From the NCBI RefSeq assembly GCF_034274695.1, contig NZ_CP128362.1, positions 2,666,001 to 2,730,000 on the forward strand: DNA of 64,000 nt, given 5' to 3'. The position numbers and the translations under genes were made by a program. The stretch is from Chitinophaga sp. LS1. GTDB taxonomy: Bacteria; Bacteroidota; Bacteroidia; Chitinophagales; Chitinophagaceae. The number at the start of each line of letters is the position of its first letter. The first letter of the stretch is position 1. The notes beneath the pieces are model-generated. The model was not told where the DNA came from, ran no database searches, and was given only the letters and a program-made list of their open reading frames with translations. This document shows positions 1-8,971 of this stretch, in pieces.

Positions 1-61
1 GCAAACCTTCATAAATTACATTCCCTGATGGGGCAGGCAAATGTAGGAAAACAAAACCACG

Positions 62-98
62 AAAAAATCGATTTTACCTTCGGCAAAATCGATTTTTT
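62..98 (-). terminator. Bidirectional hairpin, terminator of the leftward redox operon
   Basis: A 13-14 bp inverted repeat (arms 62-75 and 85-98, 9-nt loop) has A-runs on the left arm and T-runs on the right arm. It can therefore act as an intrinsic terminator on either strand. It lies about 70 bp past the stop of the leftward UBP zinc-finger gene, so it probably ends that operon. Confidence 0.7.
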
Positions 99-168
99 CG
101 CAAGGGGCATGGACTGCGGCCGGTTGGAAAGGCTATCCGGTATTCTTCGGTTAGCTGGAAAATGTTAT

Positions 169-435
169 TTAATAATCAACGAACTGTTCATCCACATAAC
201 ACCACAACCATCTTTCTCCCGGTTCTGCCGATATCACCACCGGATGTTGTGTTTTATGAAAATGCTTCGTCATATGCTTCTCTGGCGACTGGTCGCAACA
301 TAAAGTTGCGCCGCAGGTCTGGCAGGTACGAAGGTGCACCCAGTCAGATCCTATTTTTACACACTCCCCGCATACATGTTCCTCATCAACTTTGAGTGTC
401 TTGATTGCTGTAATATGTGAACAAATTTCTGACAT
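169..435 (-). CDS. UBP-type zinc finger protein (88 aa)
   Basis: Small soluble protein that is almost entirely one ZnF-UBP domain. The spaced CxxC pairs are visible (CGEC near residue 23, CQTCG near residue 39), followed by a CC pair, a His cluster (KHMTKHFHKTQH) and the typical end GERWLWCYVDEQF. In eukaryotes this fold binds the free C-terminus of ubiquitin. Bacterial copies are stand-alone and their ligand is unknown. The start codon lies 6 bp after the stop of the receiver/thioredoxin-reductase gene, so the two are almost certainly co-transcribed. This genetic link suggests a role in the same redox signalling pathway. No signal peptide is seen. Family assignment is firm; function is inference. 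Confidence 0.85.
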   Translation of the reverse strand: MSEICSHITAIKTLKVDEEHVCGECVKIGSDWVHLRTCQTCGATLCCDQSPEKHMTKHFHKTQHPVVISAEPGERWLWCYVDEQFVDY

Positions 436-441
436 AGTTAT

Positions 442-2133
442 TTATTTCACCTCTGCGAGGTATTTGTGTACAAAACTGATGGCCATAGACCCTTCGCCTA
501 CAGCTGCCGCTACCCTGTTCATGGCATTTGCTCTTACGTCGCCGGCTGCAAAAATGCCCGGACAACTGGTTTCCAACAGATAAGGATCTCTCTGCTGTTT
601 CCAGATCTGCTCAAACTCAGGGTGCGTGAACAGGTCCCGACCCGTTTCTATAAATCCTTTGTCGTTCTTGATGATATTCATTTCCAGCCATTCTGTAAAT
701 GGCTTCGCACCAATAAAGATGTACAATCCATCTGCATGTTCCTGTGTCTGCTCACCTGTTTTGGTGTTGGAAATGATCAGGCATTCCAGTCTGTCAGATC
801 CTCTGGCTTCTACCACTTCAGCAAATGGACGTACATGAATATTATCCGTTTCCACGATCCTATCTATAAGGTAGGCAGACATGGTGCTGGACAAATCTTC
901 TCTGCGAATGAGGATATTCACATTCCTTGCAAACTTGGAGAGATACATGGCAGCCTGTCCGGCAGAGTTACCGCCACCTACTATGAACACATCTTTGTCC
1001 TTGCAGGCAGGGGCCTCTGTCATAGCAGCACCATAGTAAATACCGGCACCTGTAAAATCAGCTACACCTTTTGTATCCAGTGTGCGGTAATCCACACCTG
1101 TGGTAATTACCACACTCCGGCTGTTTACAAATGTGTCATCTTCCATGATGATCTTATTGTATCCACCCGTTTGCTCAATGGCTTTCACTGATTGCGGGGT
1201 GATGAACTCTGTTCCTAAACGTTGTGCCTGAGAGATGGCTCTACGGGCCAGATCAGCCCCACTCAACCCCTTTGGAAAACCCAGGTAGTTTTCAATTCTG
1301 GAACTGGTGCCAGCCTGTCCGCCGGGGGCACGTTTCTCTATCAGCAGGGTTTTCAATCCTTCAGAAGCGCCATATACACCCGCTGCTAAACCGGCAGGTC
1401 CTGCACCAATAATCACTACATCGTACACTTCATGTTTGATCTGTGGATTCAGGCCTACTTTGCGGGCAGTGTCCTGTATAGAAGGATTGGAGAGGAAAGT
1501 GCCATCTTCGAAGAAGATCACTGGTACATCCTTTTCATCCAGTTTATTGAGAGCAAGCAGATTACAACCTTCCTGGTTGCTATGTATATCCAGCCATTTA
1601 TAAGGAATGAGGTTCCCTGCCAGAAAATCTTTGATGGCATGGCAGGTGCGTGAGTACTGGTACCCAACTACCTTAATGCCTTTGAATTCCGGGTGATAAT
1701 CGCTTTTCCAGTCATCCAGCAGATCATCAATCACAGGGTAGAGTTTGTCTTCTGGCGGATCCCATGGCTTTACCAGATAGTAATCCAGTTGTACCGTATT
1801 GATGGCTTTAATAGCTGCGTCCGTATCAGAGTAAGCAGTGAGTAATACCCTTTTTGCATCCGGGTAAAATTTGATCGCCTTTTCCAGGAAAGTCACCCCA
1901 TCCATCACCGGCATGCGTTGATCGCTGATGAACATGGCGATGGTTTCTCCTTTGTTCTTCAGTTCCAGCAGGCTATTGAGCGCTTCCTGCACATCGGAGG
2001 TACTGATGATCTTATAATGCTGTCTATACTTGTTTTTCAAGTCACGCACGATCGCCCGTAAAACCTGCGGATCGTCGTCAATACAAAGAATAATAGGTTG
2101 GTTCGTATTTTTCTCAGTGTCTTTATCTGGCAT
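442..2133 (-). CDS. Response regulator - glutaredoxin-like - thioredoxin reductase fusion (563 aa)
   Basis: Three modules are visible. Residues about 14-130 are a CheY-type receiver with acidic residues near 19-21, phosphoacceptor Asp71 (ISDQRMP) and Lys122 (VKPW). Residues about 154-225 look glutaredoxin-like (YSRTCHAIKDFL, then VPVIFFEDG), but only one Cys of the usual CPYC is kept. Residues about 238-563 are a thioredoxin-reductase-type flavoprotein with GAGPAG (243-248), a second nucleotide fold (VGGGNSAGQ) and the C-terminal FAD motif GIFAAGDVR. The redox-active CxxC usually found between the two nucleotide folds is absent; that stretch reads AAMTEA. The protein may therefore pass electrons through the Grx-like Cys or a partner, or may act as a redox-gated signalling output. 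The gene starts 23 bp after the upstream kinase, its likely phosphodonor. Confidence 0.88.
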   Translation of the reverse strand: MPDKDTEKNTNQPIILCIDDDPQVLRAIVRDLKNKYRQHYKIISTSDVQEALNSLLELKNKGETIAMFISDQRMPVMDGVTFLEKAIKFYPDAKRVLLTAYSDTDAAIKAINTVQLDYYLVKPWDPPEDKLYPVIDDLLDDWKSDYHPEFKGIKVVGYQYSRTCHAIKDFLAGNLIPYKWLDIHSNQEGCNLLALNKLDEKDVPVIFFEDGTFLSNPSIQDTARKVGLNPQIKHEVYDVVIIGAGPAGLAAGVYGASEGLKTLLIEKRAPGGQAGTSSRIENYLGFPKGLSGADLARRAISQAQRLGTEFITPQSVKAIEQTGGYNKIIMEDDTFVNSRSVVITTGVDYRTLDTKGVADFTGAGIYYGAAMTEAPACKDKDVFIVGGGNSAGQAAMYLSKFARNVNILIRREDLSSTMSAYLIDRIVETDNIHVRPFAEVVEARGSDRLECLIISNTKTGEQTQEHADGLYIFIGAKPFTEWLEMNIIKNDKGFIETGRDLFTHPEFEQIWKQQRDPYLLETSCPGIFAAGDVRANAMNRVAAAVGEGSMAISFVHKYLAEVK

Positions 2134-2156
2134 AAGCGCACCGTTTTTTTAGTGAA

Positions 2157-3554
2157 TTAATGGATGGGGATCAGCACAGAAAAAAGTGTCTTTCCCGGGA
2201 CTGAATTTACTTTAATATTTCCATGATGTTGTTTCACGATCTGGCAGGAAATGTCCAGACCGAGTCCGGTACCTTTACCAATTTCTTTGGTTGTAAAGAA
2301 AGGGTCGAAGATCCTGGACTGGATATTCTCAGGAATACCGGGCCCGTTGTCGATGATGGAGACCTTTACACAGGTGCCATCTTTCTCTGTTTTTATTTCG
2401 AGGGTACTGTTTTCCCGGCCCTGCATAGCATCCACTGCATTATCGATCAGGTTGGTCCATACCTGGTTCATTTCCCCGATCATGATACTGACAGGTGGGA
2501 GAGAAGTATCGTAGTTTTCGATGAGTTGCACATGTCCTTTGCGCAGTTTGTACTCCATGATGTTGAGCGTATTCCGGATACCATCATGAATATCTGTGAG
2601 TCTTTTATCATGGGACTGGTCCATGTGGGTAAAGGTTTTCACAGAGCCAACCAGTTTTACGATGCGGGCAGAAGCTTCTTCGATGTCCAGCACCATTCTT
2701 TCGGTGACGAGGTTCTTGTCGATCCAGTTGAGTACAGCCGACAGAGAATTTGGTGACATATGGGATTTAAATTCTTCCAGTATGTCTATGGTAATGCCGA
2801 ATTCCACGAAATTCTCAGCTATTTCCACACCATTGGCCACATCGTGGTCATCCAGCCAGTTCACCATGTCATCTTCCTTTGCGCCTCTTTCCATCATGGT
2901 GAGTTTGGGTCTGTCGGTAGATTTGAGGATGGCGAACATTTTATCTTTTACAAAAGTCACATCTTCCGGGGTCATCTTTATGGACATGACCTCCTGGAAG
3001 GTATCCGGCATGAGTTGCAGGTGCTTCCTTAAAGAGGAGGCGCCCCGAACGATGGCGGCAGCGGGGTTGTTCAGTTCATGCGCCAGACCGGCGGAGAGCT
3101 TGCCCAGTGCCATCATCTTTTCATTCTGGCGCATCATGGTGGTATATTCCCTGACCCTGTTTGTCATCACATGCACTAATGCCTGGGTGAGTTCAAACTG
3201 GGTATGGATCATGACATCGATCTTTTCGATAGGGAAGCACATGAGCTGTGATTCCACCATTGCTTCGCTGTAGATGGTCGCTGTCATACCGCGGGAGAAG
3301 GGGAGGTAGCCACTGATAGTACCTGCTTCCATGACGGTAATTTCGACGGGATCGTTGTTCTGCATGTAGTACAGACGGAGCTTTCCTGAAATAAGGATAT
3401 AGGTAGCATTGAGGGGTTCGCCTGTTTTGAACATAAAATCCCCTGGTAGAAGCGTTTTGGGTTCGCTGTTTTCAGCCAGCCATCGAAGTTGTTCGACGGG
3501 TACGTCTTTGAACGCCTCGACTGATTGTAGCCATTCAGTGGAAATGTTTACCAT
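2157..3554 (-). CDS. Cyclic-nucleotide-binding-domain histidine kinase (465 aa)
   Basis: Cytoplasmic sensor kinase, first gene of the leftward operon. Residues about 15-125 form a Crp-type cyclic-nucleotide-binding beta-roll ([23 protein letters not shown]). A DHp region follows with the H-box [12 protein letters not shown] (His159). The C-terminal HATPase has the N-box [11 protein letters not shown]1 DNGPGIP and G2 GKGTGLGL. There are no membrane segments, so the signal is likely a small cytosolic ligand or redox state bound by the N-terminal domain. The natural target is the receiver of the next gene downstream. An ATG at 3552-3554 lies just inside the transcript predicted from the promoter at 3565-3597, which would give a very short leader. 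Confidence 0.87.
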   Translation of the reverse strand: MVNISTEWLQSVEAFKDVPVEQLRWLAENSEPKTLLPGDFMFKTGEPLNATYILISGKLRLYYMQNNDPVEITVMEAGTISGYLPFSRGMTATIYSEAMVESQLMCFPIEKIDVMIHTQFELTQALVHVMTNRVREYTTMMRQNEKMMALGKLSAGLAHELNNPAAAIVRGASSLRKHLQLMPDTFQEVMSIKMTPEDVTFVKDKMFAILKSTDRPKLTMMERGAKEDDMVNWLDDHDVANGVEIAENFVEFGITIDILEEFKSHMSPNSLSAVLNWIDKNLVTERMVLDIEEASARIVKLVGSVKTFTHMDQSHDKRLTDIHDGIRNTLNIMEYKLRKGHVQLIENYDTSLPPVSIMIGEMNQVWTNLIDNAVDAMQGRENSTLEIKTEKDGTCVKVSIIDNGPGIPENIQSRIFDPFFTTKEIGKGTGLGLDISCQIVKQHHGNIKVNSVPGKTLFSVLIPIH

Positions 3555-3564
3555 AACTTAAAGT

Positions 3565-3597
3565 TAAAGATAATTTGCCCGTAAGTGGAGAGCAAAA
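3565..3597 (-). promoter_or_regulatory. Bacteroidota-type promoter of the kinase/redox operon
   Basis: On the minus strand TTTTG (3597-3593), exactly 20 bp, then TATCTTTA (3572-3565), matching the Bacteroidota -33/-7 pattern TTG-N20-TAnnTTTG with one change in the last base. It is about 10 bp upstream of the kinase start codon, so the leader would be only a few nucleotides. Confidence 0.5.
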
Positions 3598-3810
3598 GAT
3601 GTTCCGGAAAGGATAGACGAGAGAAGCGATGAAATGTACAAGTGGAAATGATTATAATATCATTAAATACTGGAACTTAATAAAAAATCACTGGGGCTTT
3701 TGGCGTATTTTGCGTAAGTTTAAATAACACGCGTACATACGCCATCCCTATTGACCTATAAAAGCACATGTTTATGTATAAGTATTTGTATCAGTGATAA
3801 ATGTAAGACG

Positions 3811-4257
3811 ATGTCAAAAAGTGGAAAGAATATATTTTTAGCCGATGACGACGCCGACGATTGTCTGCTTTTTGAAGACGCTCTCAAAGAGGTCGCGGAT
3901 GATATTATTCTGACTACAATCTCTGATGGCAAAGAACTCATGGATATGTTAGACGAGCGCGTTCCCTCGCCTCCCGACATGATCTTCCTGGACTTGAATA
4001 TGCCTCGTAAAAATGGTTTTGAATGTCTCAGGGAAATCAGGACAGATCAGCGCCTCAAGTCCATTCCCGTAATTATCTTTTCTACCTCATCACAACCGGA
4101 ATTTATAGAACAGGTGTACATTTCAGGAGCTAACCGATACATCAGGAAGCCCTCTTCCTTTTCGGAACTTATGAAAGCAATAGCAGAAATGTTATCTATT
4201 GATTGGGATACCAATGAAAGATTCCCTAAACGAGATAAATTCTTTATCTCCTTTTAA
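3811..4257 (+). CDS. Stand-alone CheY-like response regulator (148 aa)
   Basis: Single receiver domain without output domain. Counting from the ATG at 3811, the acidic pocket is ADDDADD (residues 11-17), the phosphoacceptor is Asp61 (FLDLNMP) and the conserved Lys is in YIRKPSS. Such receivers with an LDLNMPRKNG box commonly partner PAS-containing hybrid or orphan kinases. The reading frame is open upstream to 3751, but the extra 20 residues are Cys-rich and unlike the family, so the ATG at 3811 is chosen. The PAS histidine kinase begins 18 bp downstream in the same direction and is the likely partner. About 250 bp separate this gene from the divergent kinase operon. Confidence 0.85.
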   Translation: MSKSGKNIFLADDDADDCLLFEDALKEVADDIILTTISDGKELMDMLDERVPSPPDMIFLDLNMPRKNGFECLREIRTDQRLKSIPVIIFSTSSQPEFIEQVYISGANRYIRKPSSFSELMKAIAEMLSIDWDTNERFPKRDKFFISF

Positions 4258-4275
4258 GAAAACAACGCTCCTGTC

Positions 4276-6297
4276 GTGGGAAATATAGAACAACACTTAA
4301 AAGAATTACTGGCATTACGTCAATCCGTGCAAAATATGGATGAGCAAATCCGGGTAGAGACAGCAAAAAAAGCAATTAACAACGAAAGCCGTTTCAGAGA
4401 AAGTGTGGAACAGGCTCCGGTAGGTATTGCTATTTTCAGAGGGCGGAATATGGTGTTTGAAATGGCGAATGCTATGTACCTGGAACTGATCACCCGTCCT
4501 GTGGAAGCAGTGGTGGGCAGGTCGCTCTACGACGTATTGCCGGAAGTAAAGGAATCGGTAAAGCCGCTGTTGGACAATGTTTGGGATACCGTTACTCCGC
4601 ACTATGGAAATGAGTTTCCTGTCATTCTGTACAGACATGGGGTGCCGGAGATGGTGTATTTCAACTTCGTCTACCAACCACTGAAGAATAGTACCGGGGA
4701 AATTGATGGTATAATGGTGGCTGCGACAGATGTGACAGCAGCAGTAATAGCCAAGCACTCCCTGATTGAAAGCGAGAACCAGTTTCGCAACCTTGTGATG
4801 CAATCGCCTATAGCCATGGCTATTTTCAAAGGAAGGGAGATGGTGATTGATATGGCAAATAATACCATGCTGCAGACAATGTGGCGCAGAACATCCGCCC
4901 AGGTAACGGGTTTGAACCTGCTGGATGTGTTCCCTGAACTGGCAGGGCAGAAGTTTCCTGAGTTATTACAACAGGTGTACAATAGTGGGATTGCCTACCA
5001 GGAAAAAGAGGCGATCGCTTATGTAGATGGTCCGGATGGCATGAAGCGGTTTTACCTGGATTTTGAATATAAGCCCCTGTTTGACCTGGAAAAGAATGTA
5101 TATGCCATCATGGCCACAGTGTCTGATGTGACAGAGCGAAAGGAGCATGAGATGGCACTCCGACTGTCAGAAGAACGGTTCAGGGTATTGGGTGATACGC
5201 TGTCACAGATGGTCTGGACCACGGATCCGGAAGGCAAATTGAACTATGCCAGCAAGCAGTATTTTGAGTTTACAGGCATGACACTGGAGGAGTTGAATGG
5301 GATAGGATGGTTTAGTGTGATACATCCGGAAGACCTGATGAAGAACTTACCTATATGGCAGGAGGCGTTGAGTAAAGGCGTTGAGTATCAGATAGAGCAT
5401 AGAATGAGAAAAGCAGATGGTACCTATCGCTGGCACCTGACACGGACGGTGCCCCAAAAAGATGCGGAAGGGAATGTGAATATGTGGGTAGGATCTACGA
5501 CGGATATTCATGAAGGCAAAATGTTTATAGATAAGCTGGAAGCAGAGGTGCAGGAGAGAACGAAGGCCTTGCAGCGATCCAATGATGAGCTGAGGAAATC
5601 GAATGAGGAGTTGGCACAGTTTGCATATGTAGCGAGTCATGACCTGCAGGAGCCGTTGAGGAAGATCCAGACATTTGCAAGCCGGTTATTGGAAACGGAG
5701 TATAAGAACATCTCAGATAAAGGGAAGGATTACTTTTCCCGTATGCAGGCGGCGGCGCAGCGAATGCGGCAGCTGATAGAAGACCTGTTATCGTTTTCGA
5801 GGACGAGTAATAATGGGGAGCAGTTGTTTGAGTATGTGGATCTGACGCAGGTGTTGATGAGAGTAAAGGAGCAATTGAGTGATCAGATAGATAAGAAAGA
5901 GGCGGTAATAGAATATGATTTGCTGCCAGTGTTGTCGGCAATTCCTTTCCAGATAGAGCAACTGTTTATGAATTTGCTGACCAATGCGTTGAAATTTTCG
6001 GGAAAGGGGGTGAAGCCTCTTGTCAGTGTGAAGATGGAGGATAATGTGTATACGCTGGTAGGAGGATTACCTTATCATAAGATTACGATTGCGGATAATG
6101 GGATTGGGTTTGATCCGCAGTTTAGTGAGCGGATCTTCCAGGTGTTTCAGCGGTTGCATTTGCGGAACCAGTTTGAGGGGACGGGGATAGGATTGGCGAT
6201 TTGTAAGAAGATAATGGATAATCATAACGGGGTGATAACGGCGGAGGGAAAGCCGGGGGAAGGTGCTGTGTTTACGTTGTTATTTCCGGTTGGGTGA
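4276..6297 (+). CDS. Multi-PAS sensor histidine kinase (673 aa)
   Basis: Cytoplasmic kinase with no predicted membrane segment. Three PAS/PAC units are visible at about residues 30-150, 165-290 and 297-420; the first two share the start pattern QSPIAMAIFKG / QAPVGIAIFRG and are probable tandem duplicates. A coiled coil (EAEVQERTKALQRSNDELRK) leads into HisKA with His455 (VASHDLQEPLRK). The HATPase domain (about 550-673) has the N-box NLLTNALKFS, DNGIGFDP and GTGIGLAICKKI. The start is a GTG at 4276, 18 bp after the receiver gene; an ATG at 4336 is an alternative that would remove 20 residues. It forms a two-gene unit with the preceding receiver. Confidence 0.87.
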   Translation: MGNIEQHLKELLALRQSVQNMDEQIRVETAKKAINNESRFRESVEQAPVGIAIFRGRNMVFEMANAMYLELITRPVEAVVGRSLYDVLPEVKESVKPLLDNVWDTVTPHYGNEFPVILYRHGVPEMVYFNFVYQPLKNSTGEIDGIMVAATDVTAAVIAKHSLIESENQFRNLVMQSPIAMAIFKGREMVIDMANNTMLQTMWRRTSAQVTGLNLLDVFPELAGQKFPELLQQVYNSGIAYQEKEAIAYVDGPDGMKRFYLDFEYKPLFDLEKNVYAIMATVSDVTERKEHEMALRLSEERFRVLGDTLSQMVWTTDPEGKLNYASKQYFEFTGMTLEELNGIGWFSVIHPEDLMKNLPIWQEALSKGVEYQIEHRMRKADGTYRWHLTRTVPQKDAEGNVNMWVGSTTDIHEGKMFIDKLEAEVQERTKALQRSNDELRKSNEELAQFAYVASHDLQEPLRKIQTFASRLLETEYKNISDKGKDYFSRMQAAAQRMRQLIEDLLSFSRTSNNGEQLFEYVDLTQVLMRVKEQLSDQIDKKEAVIEYDLLPVLSAIPFQIEQLFMNLLTNALKFSGKGVKPLVSVKMEDNVYTLVGGLPYHKITIADNGIGFDPQFSERIFQVFQRLHLRNQFEGTGIGLAICKKIMDNHNGVITAEGKPGEGAVFTLLFPVG

Positions 6298-6333
6298 ATA
6301 GATTTCATTTTGCATTCGCATGTTCATTTGCAT

Positions 6334-6372
6334 AAAAAACGCTTTTGCCGGTTTGCGGCAAAAGCGTTTTTT
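6334..6372. terminator. Bidirectional terminator between convergent genes
   Basis: Perfect 11-bp stem CGCTTTTGCCG / CGGCAAAAGCG (6340-6350 and 6356-6366) flanked by A6 on the left and T6 on the right. It separates the rightward PAS kinase from the leftward HEAT-repeat operon and serves both. Confidence 0.85.
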
Positions 6373-6376
6373 ATTT

Positions 6377-8959
6377 TTATATTTTAGGTGCCAATAGTTC
6401 CCACAATTCGGGGGACCAGGGCCATTGTCGTTTTACGGTTTCTTTATCCATGTTACTCAATACAAGTGGGAATTGCTTTCCTGCAAATGTGGGTTCCAGC
6501 CGTTTTACCACTTTACACACCTCGATGTATACGTTTGCAGCGGCTACTGTGAGCTCCTGCGTGGGTGTGCCTTGTCTTGCATAGTCATTCCACTTTTTCC
6601 AGAACACATACACCATTCTATCTCTGAGTGCATTCCCTTCCGGCAATTGCTGTATATTATTATACAGGAGGGTTAAAAACGATTGTAGTTTTTGCGGGTC
6701 GCTGTAAATAGACTTTGCCCATTTACCACCTGCCTGTCTGAACAGGTGTTCCAATACTACATAGGGTAAAGTGGCCTCTGGACTGTTGGCGTCAGGGATG
6801 TTGCTAAATACCTGTGTGATCAGATCTCCCGGTTCAAGTGCAAAGAGCAATTCTGCTATCGGCCATTGGCTATACAAGGCAGCCCATCCCTGGTATTCCC
6901 AGTCATTTAAGGTAGCATATCGCCTCTTTGAATGGAGAGTAGGCATACTGAATTTGATATGCTGTGCAAAATTCTCAGGGGTGAATAAGCGGTTCAGTTG
7001 TTCCCGGTATTCAGGGTCTATGAAACCGGTTCCTTCCAGATATTTCCGTACCATGTATTGTGTATCTTTATCAGAAGCATTTTGCAGGTAGTCAAGGCTG
7101 ATCTGCACCAGTTCTGATGTAACCAGTTTGCCTGTCTGCATGATCTGTAATAACTGGTGGAGAATACCACCGGGCTTAGGCATACTCAAAAGCAACTTAT
7201 AGAGTTCGATCACTTCTGCTTTCCTGATAGTCCTGTTCTGCCAGGCATCCTGTAACATTCTTTCTGCTTCCATGAAGGATTGCATCCCATTTTTCTTCAT
7301 CATGGTTTGCCTGAAAGCAGGGAGGAAAGCACCGGTTTGGTCACTCTTGTCAGTATCACTCAGTAGCCAGTTTGCTTTTGTGAGCGATACGATATGAGGG
7401 AGTTGAGCTCTGACGCTGGCATCGGTAGCAGCTAGTTTGCCGAGTAGCTGTACCCATTCATCCAGCGGGGACTGTGCATAGTAGGCAATATGTCTGTACA
7501 ATGAAGAGGTAATCGCGGGTGCTAACTGACTGAAATCTACTTCCAGTGTTTTGAGCAATGCGTAGGTAGCTGCCAGTTCGCGGATATCTTTGGATTGTTC
7601 CAGTAGTAACCCCAGACTACGTTTCAGATCAGGAGAGTCGCTGTAGGAAAAGGTTTTGAGCCGCTCTATGACTGCGTTTCGTGTTTGGTCAGGATACCAG
7701 CTGGATTCCAGCACTTCTCTGAACAGTTGTAATAATGCCTCTTTATTAGCGGGAGTAACGGGTACTTCCAGCACGGCATTGATCAACTGTGTTTTCAGGT
7801 AGTGGTCTGTTTCAGCGACAGCGAGGTCGGTGACTACCTGTAAAGTAGCTTCAGATTTACGGCCGGTATTTAAGAGAATATTTATTAACGCACTACGTAG
7901 CGCAAGCAGGGGTTCCAGTTTGATGGCGGCTGCCAGTGTGGGTTCCAGTTTGGCCTGGTGCTGTACGAATTGTTTTTCCAGATATGGAATGGCAGCTTCT
8001 CTTACATAAGGGTTCTTATCGTTTAGCGCCGTGATCAGCAGATCTGGTATTTCTGCATGTTCTAATAAAGACAGCAGGCGTATTTTCAAACCAGCAGAAG
8101 GTGTTTGTGCAAACAGTTGTGTTAATTCGGTTTGCAACTCAGGATGTGCTACCAGTCTGTCGCTGATCAATGCCAGCAGTTCCGGTTGATCAGGTGCTTT
8201 TTGTAAAGCGGAGAAGATACCACTGAATAAAGTGGTGTCTATTTCACGCAGGTTTGATAAAAGTTGAATGATGGCTGCTCTTACATACAGATCAGTTTCT
8301 GACATGAATCGCGCTGCAAGATGTTCAATCACTGTAGCAGAAGGCGCTGGTAATACGGCTAAGAACCCGATGGCTGCCAGTCTTGTATTTCTATGCTCTA
8401 ATGGAGAGAGGAACTGCAAAGCTAAAGTAGCTGCTGCATCTGTCGGGAACTGTTTTATTAATTCCAGCAAAGCAGGTTTTACGCTGTCGGGAGCCAATGC
8501 AATAAATTCACTCACTTTAGAAATTGTATCCGCAGATTTATTGACAGTGCGTAAGAGACCATCTATGCACACTTGCAGAATGATTGGATCGAGGTCATTG
8601 ACCATTGTATCGGCGAGTATTTCCTCTACACTATCCAGGTGAGCAGCGAGCTGGCTGATGGTCTCAATTGCCAGCAGGCGCAATGTCCTTTCCGGCTCCA
8701 GGCAGGCAAACCAGCTCAGGGTATCGATCAGTGCCTCCCGCTGACTCAGGCGGGTAATGGGGATGGCGCATAACAATTCCAGCATACGGGTACGCACAGA
8801 AAGGGTATGTTCCTCTCTGGCTGCTGCTGCCAGTTTTTCAACCGCTTCGTCAGTTTCAAGAAAAGGTTGCAGGCTATCGAGTGCTTCCAGTCTTTCGTGT
8901 TCTGATCTTTCTGTGGAGATTAATATATCGAATAGAGCAAGTGCTTCTGACATCTTCAA
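6377..8959 (-). CDS. Large HEAT/ARM-type helical repeat protein (860 aa), last of three
   Basis: No enzyme motif, signal peptide or membrane segment is visible. The first 600 residues or so are a run of about 35-40 residue antiparallel helix pairs with the L-x-x-L-L / A-x-x-x-L pattern of HEAT repeats (for example ALNDKNPYVREAAIPYLEKQ). The last 250 residues are less regular and Trp-rich (QGWAALYSQWPIAEL, KRQWPWSPELWELL). The gene starts 12 bp after the stop of the 705-residue gene; an ATG at 8953 is an equally good start. HEAT solenoids are scaffolds that bind protein or nucleic acid, so a structural or adaptor role is inferred. I do not recognise a specific family. Its stop lies 4 bp from the bidirectional terminator. 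Confidence 0.75.
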   Translation of the reverse strand: MKMSEALALFDILISTERSEHERLEALDSLQPFLETDEAVEKLAAAAREEHTLSVRTRMLELLCAIPITRLSQREALIDTLSWFACLEPERTLRLLAIETISQLAAHLDSVEEILADTMVNDLDPIILQVCIDGLLRTVNKSADTISKVSEFIALAPDSVKPALLELIKQFPTDAAATLALQFLSPLEHRNTRLAAIGFLAVLPAPSATVIEHLAARFMSETDLYVRAAIIQLLSNLREIDTTLFSGIFSALQKAPDQPELLALISDRLVAHPELQTELTQLFAQTPSAGLKIRLLSLLEHAEIPDLLITALNDKNPYVREAAIPYLEKQFVQHQAKLEPTLAAAIKLEPLLALRSALINILLNTGRKSEATLQVVTDLAVAETDHYLKTQLINAVLEVPVTPANKEALLQLFREVLESSWYPDQTRNAVIERLKTFSYSDSPDLKRSLGLLLEQSKDIRELAATYALLKTLEVDFSQLAPAITSSLYRHIAYYAQSPLDEWVQLLGKLAATDASVRAQLPHIVSLTKANWLLSDTDKSDQTGAFLPAFRQTMMKKNGMQSFMEAERMLQDAWQNRTIRKAEVIELYKLLLSMPKPGGILHQLLQIMQTGKLVTSELVQISLDYLQNASDKDTQYMVRKYLEGTGFIDPEYREQLNRLFTPENFAQHIKFSMPTLHSKRRYATLNDWEYQGWAALYSQWPIAELLFALEPGDLITQVFSNIPDANSPEATLPYVVLEHLFRQAGGKWAKSIYSDPQKLQSFLTLLYNNIQQLPEGNALRDRMVYVFWKKWNDYARQGTPTQELTVAAANVYIEVCKVVKRLEPTFAGKQFPLVLSNMDKETVKRQWPWSPELWELLAPKI

Positions 8960-8971
8960 AATTAGTTTAGG

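Noticed and set aside
1..61. Possible start of a leftward gene (ATG at 12) with a -7-like TACATTTG at 45-38
   Set aside because: Only four codons lie in the window and no -33 is present, so it cannot be supported.
466..1191. A 241-codon rightward frame opposite the thioredoxin reductase fusion
   Set aside because: Entirely antisense to a gene with clear motifs; no family features. Similar long antisense frames at 2596-3273, 15086-15367 and 61184-61780 were rejected for the same reason.
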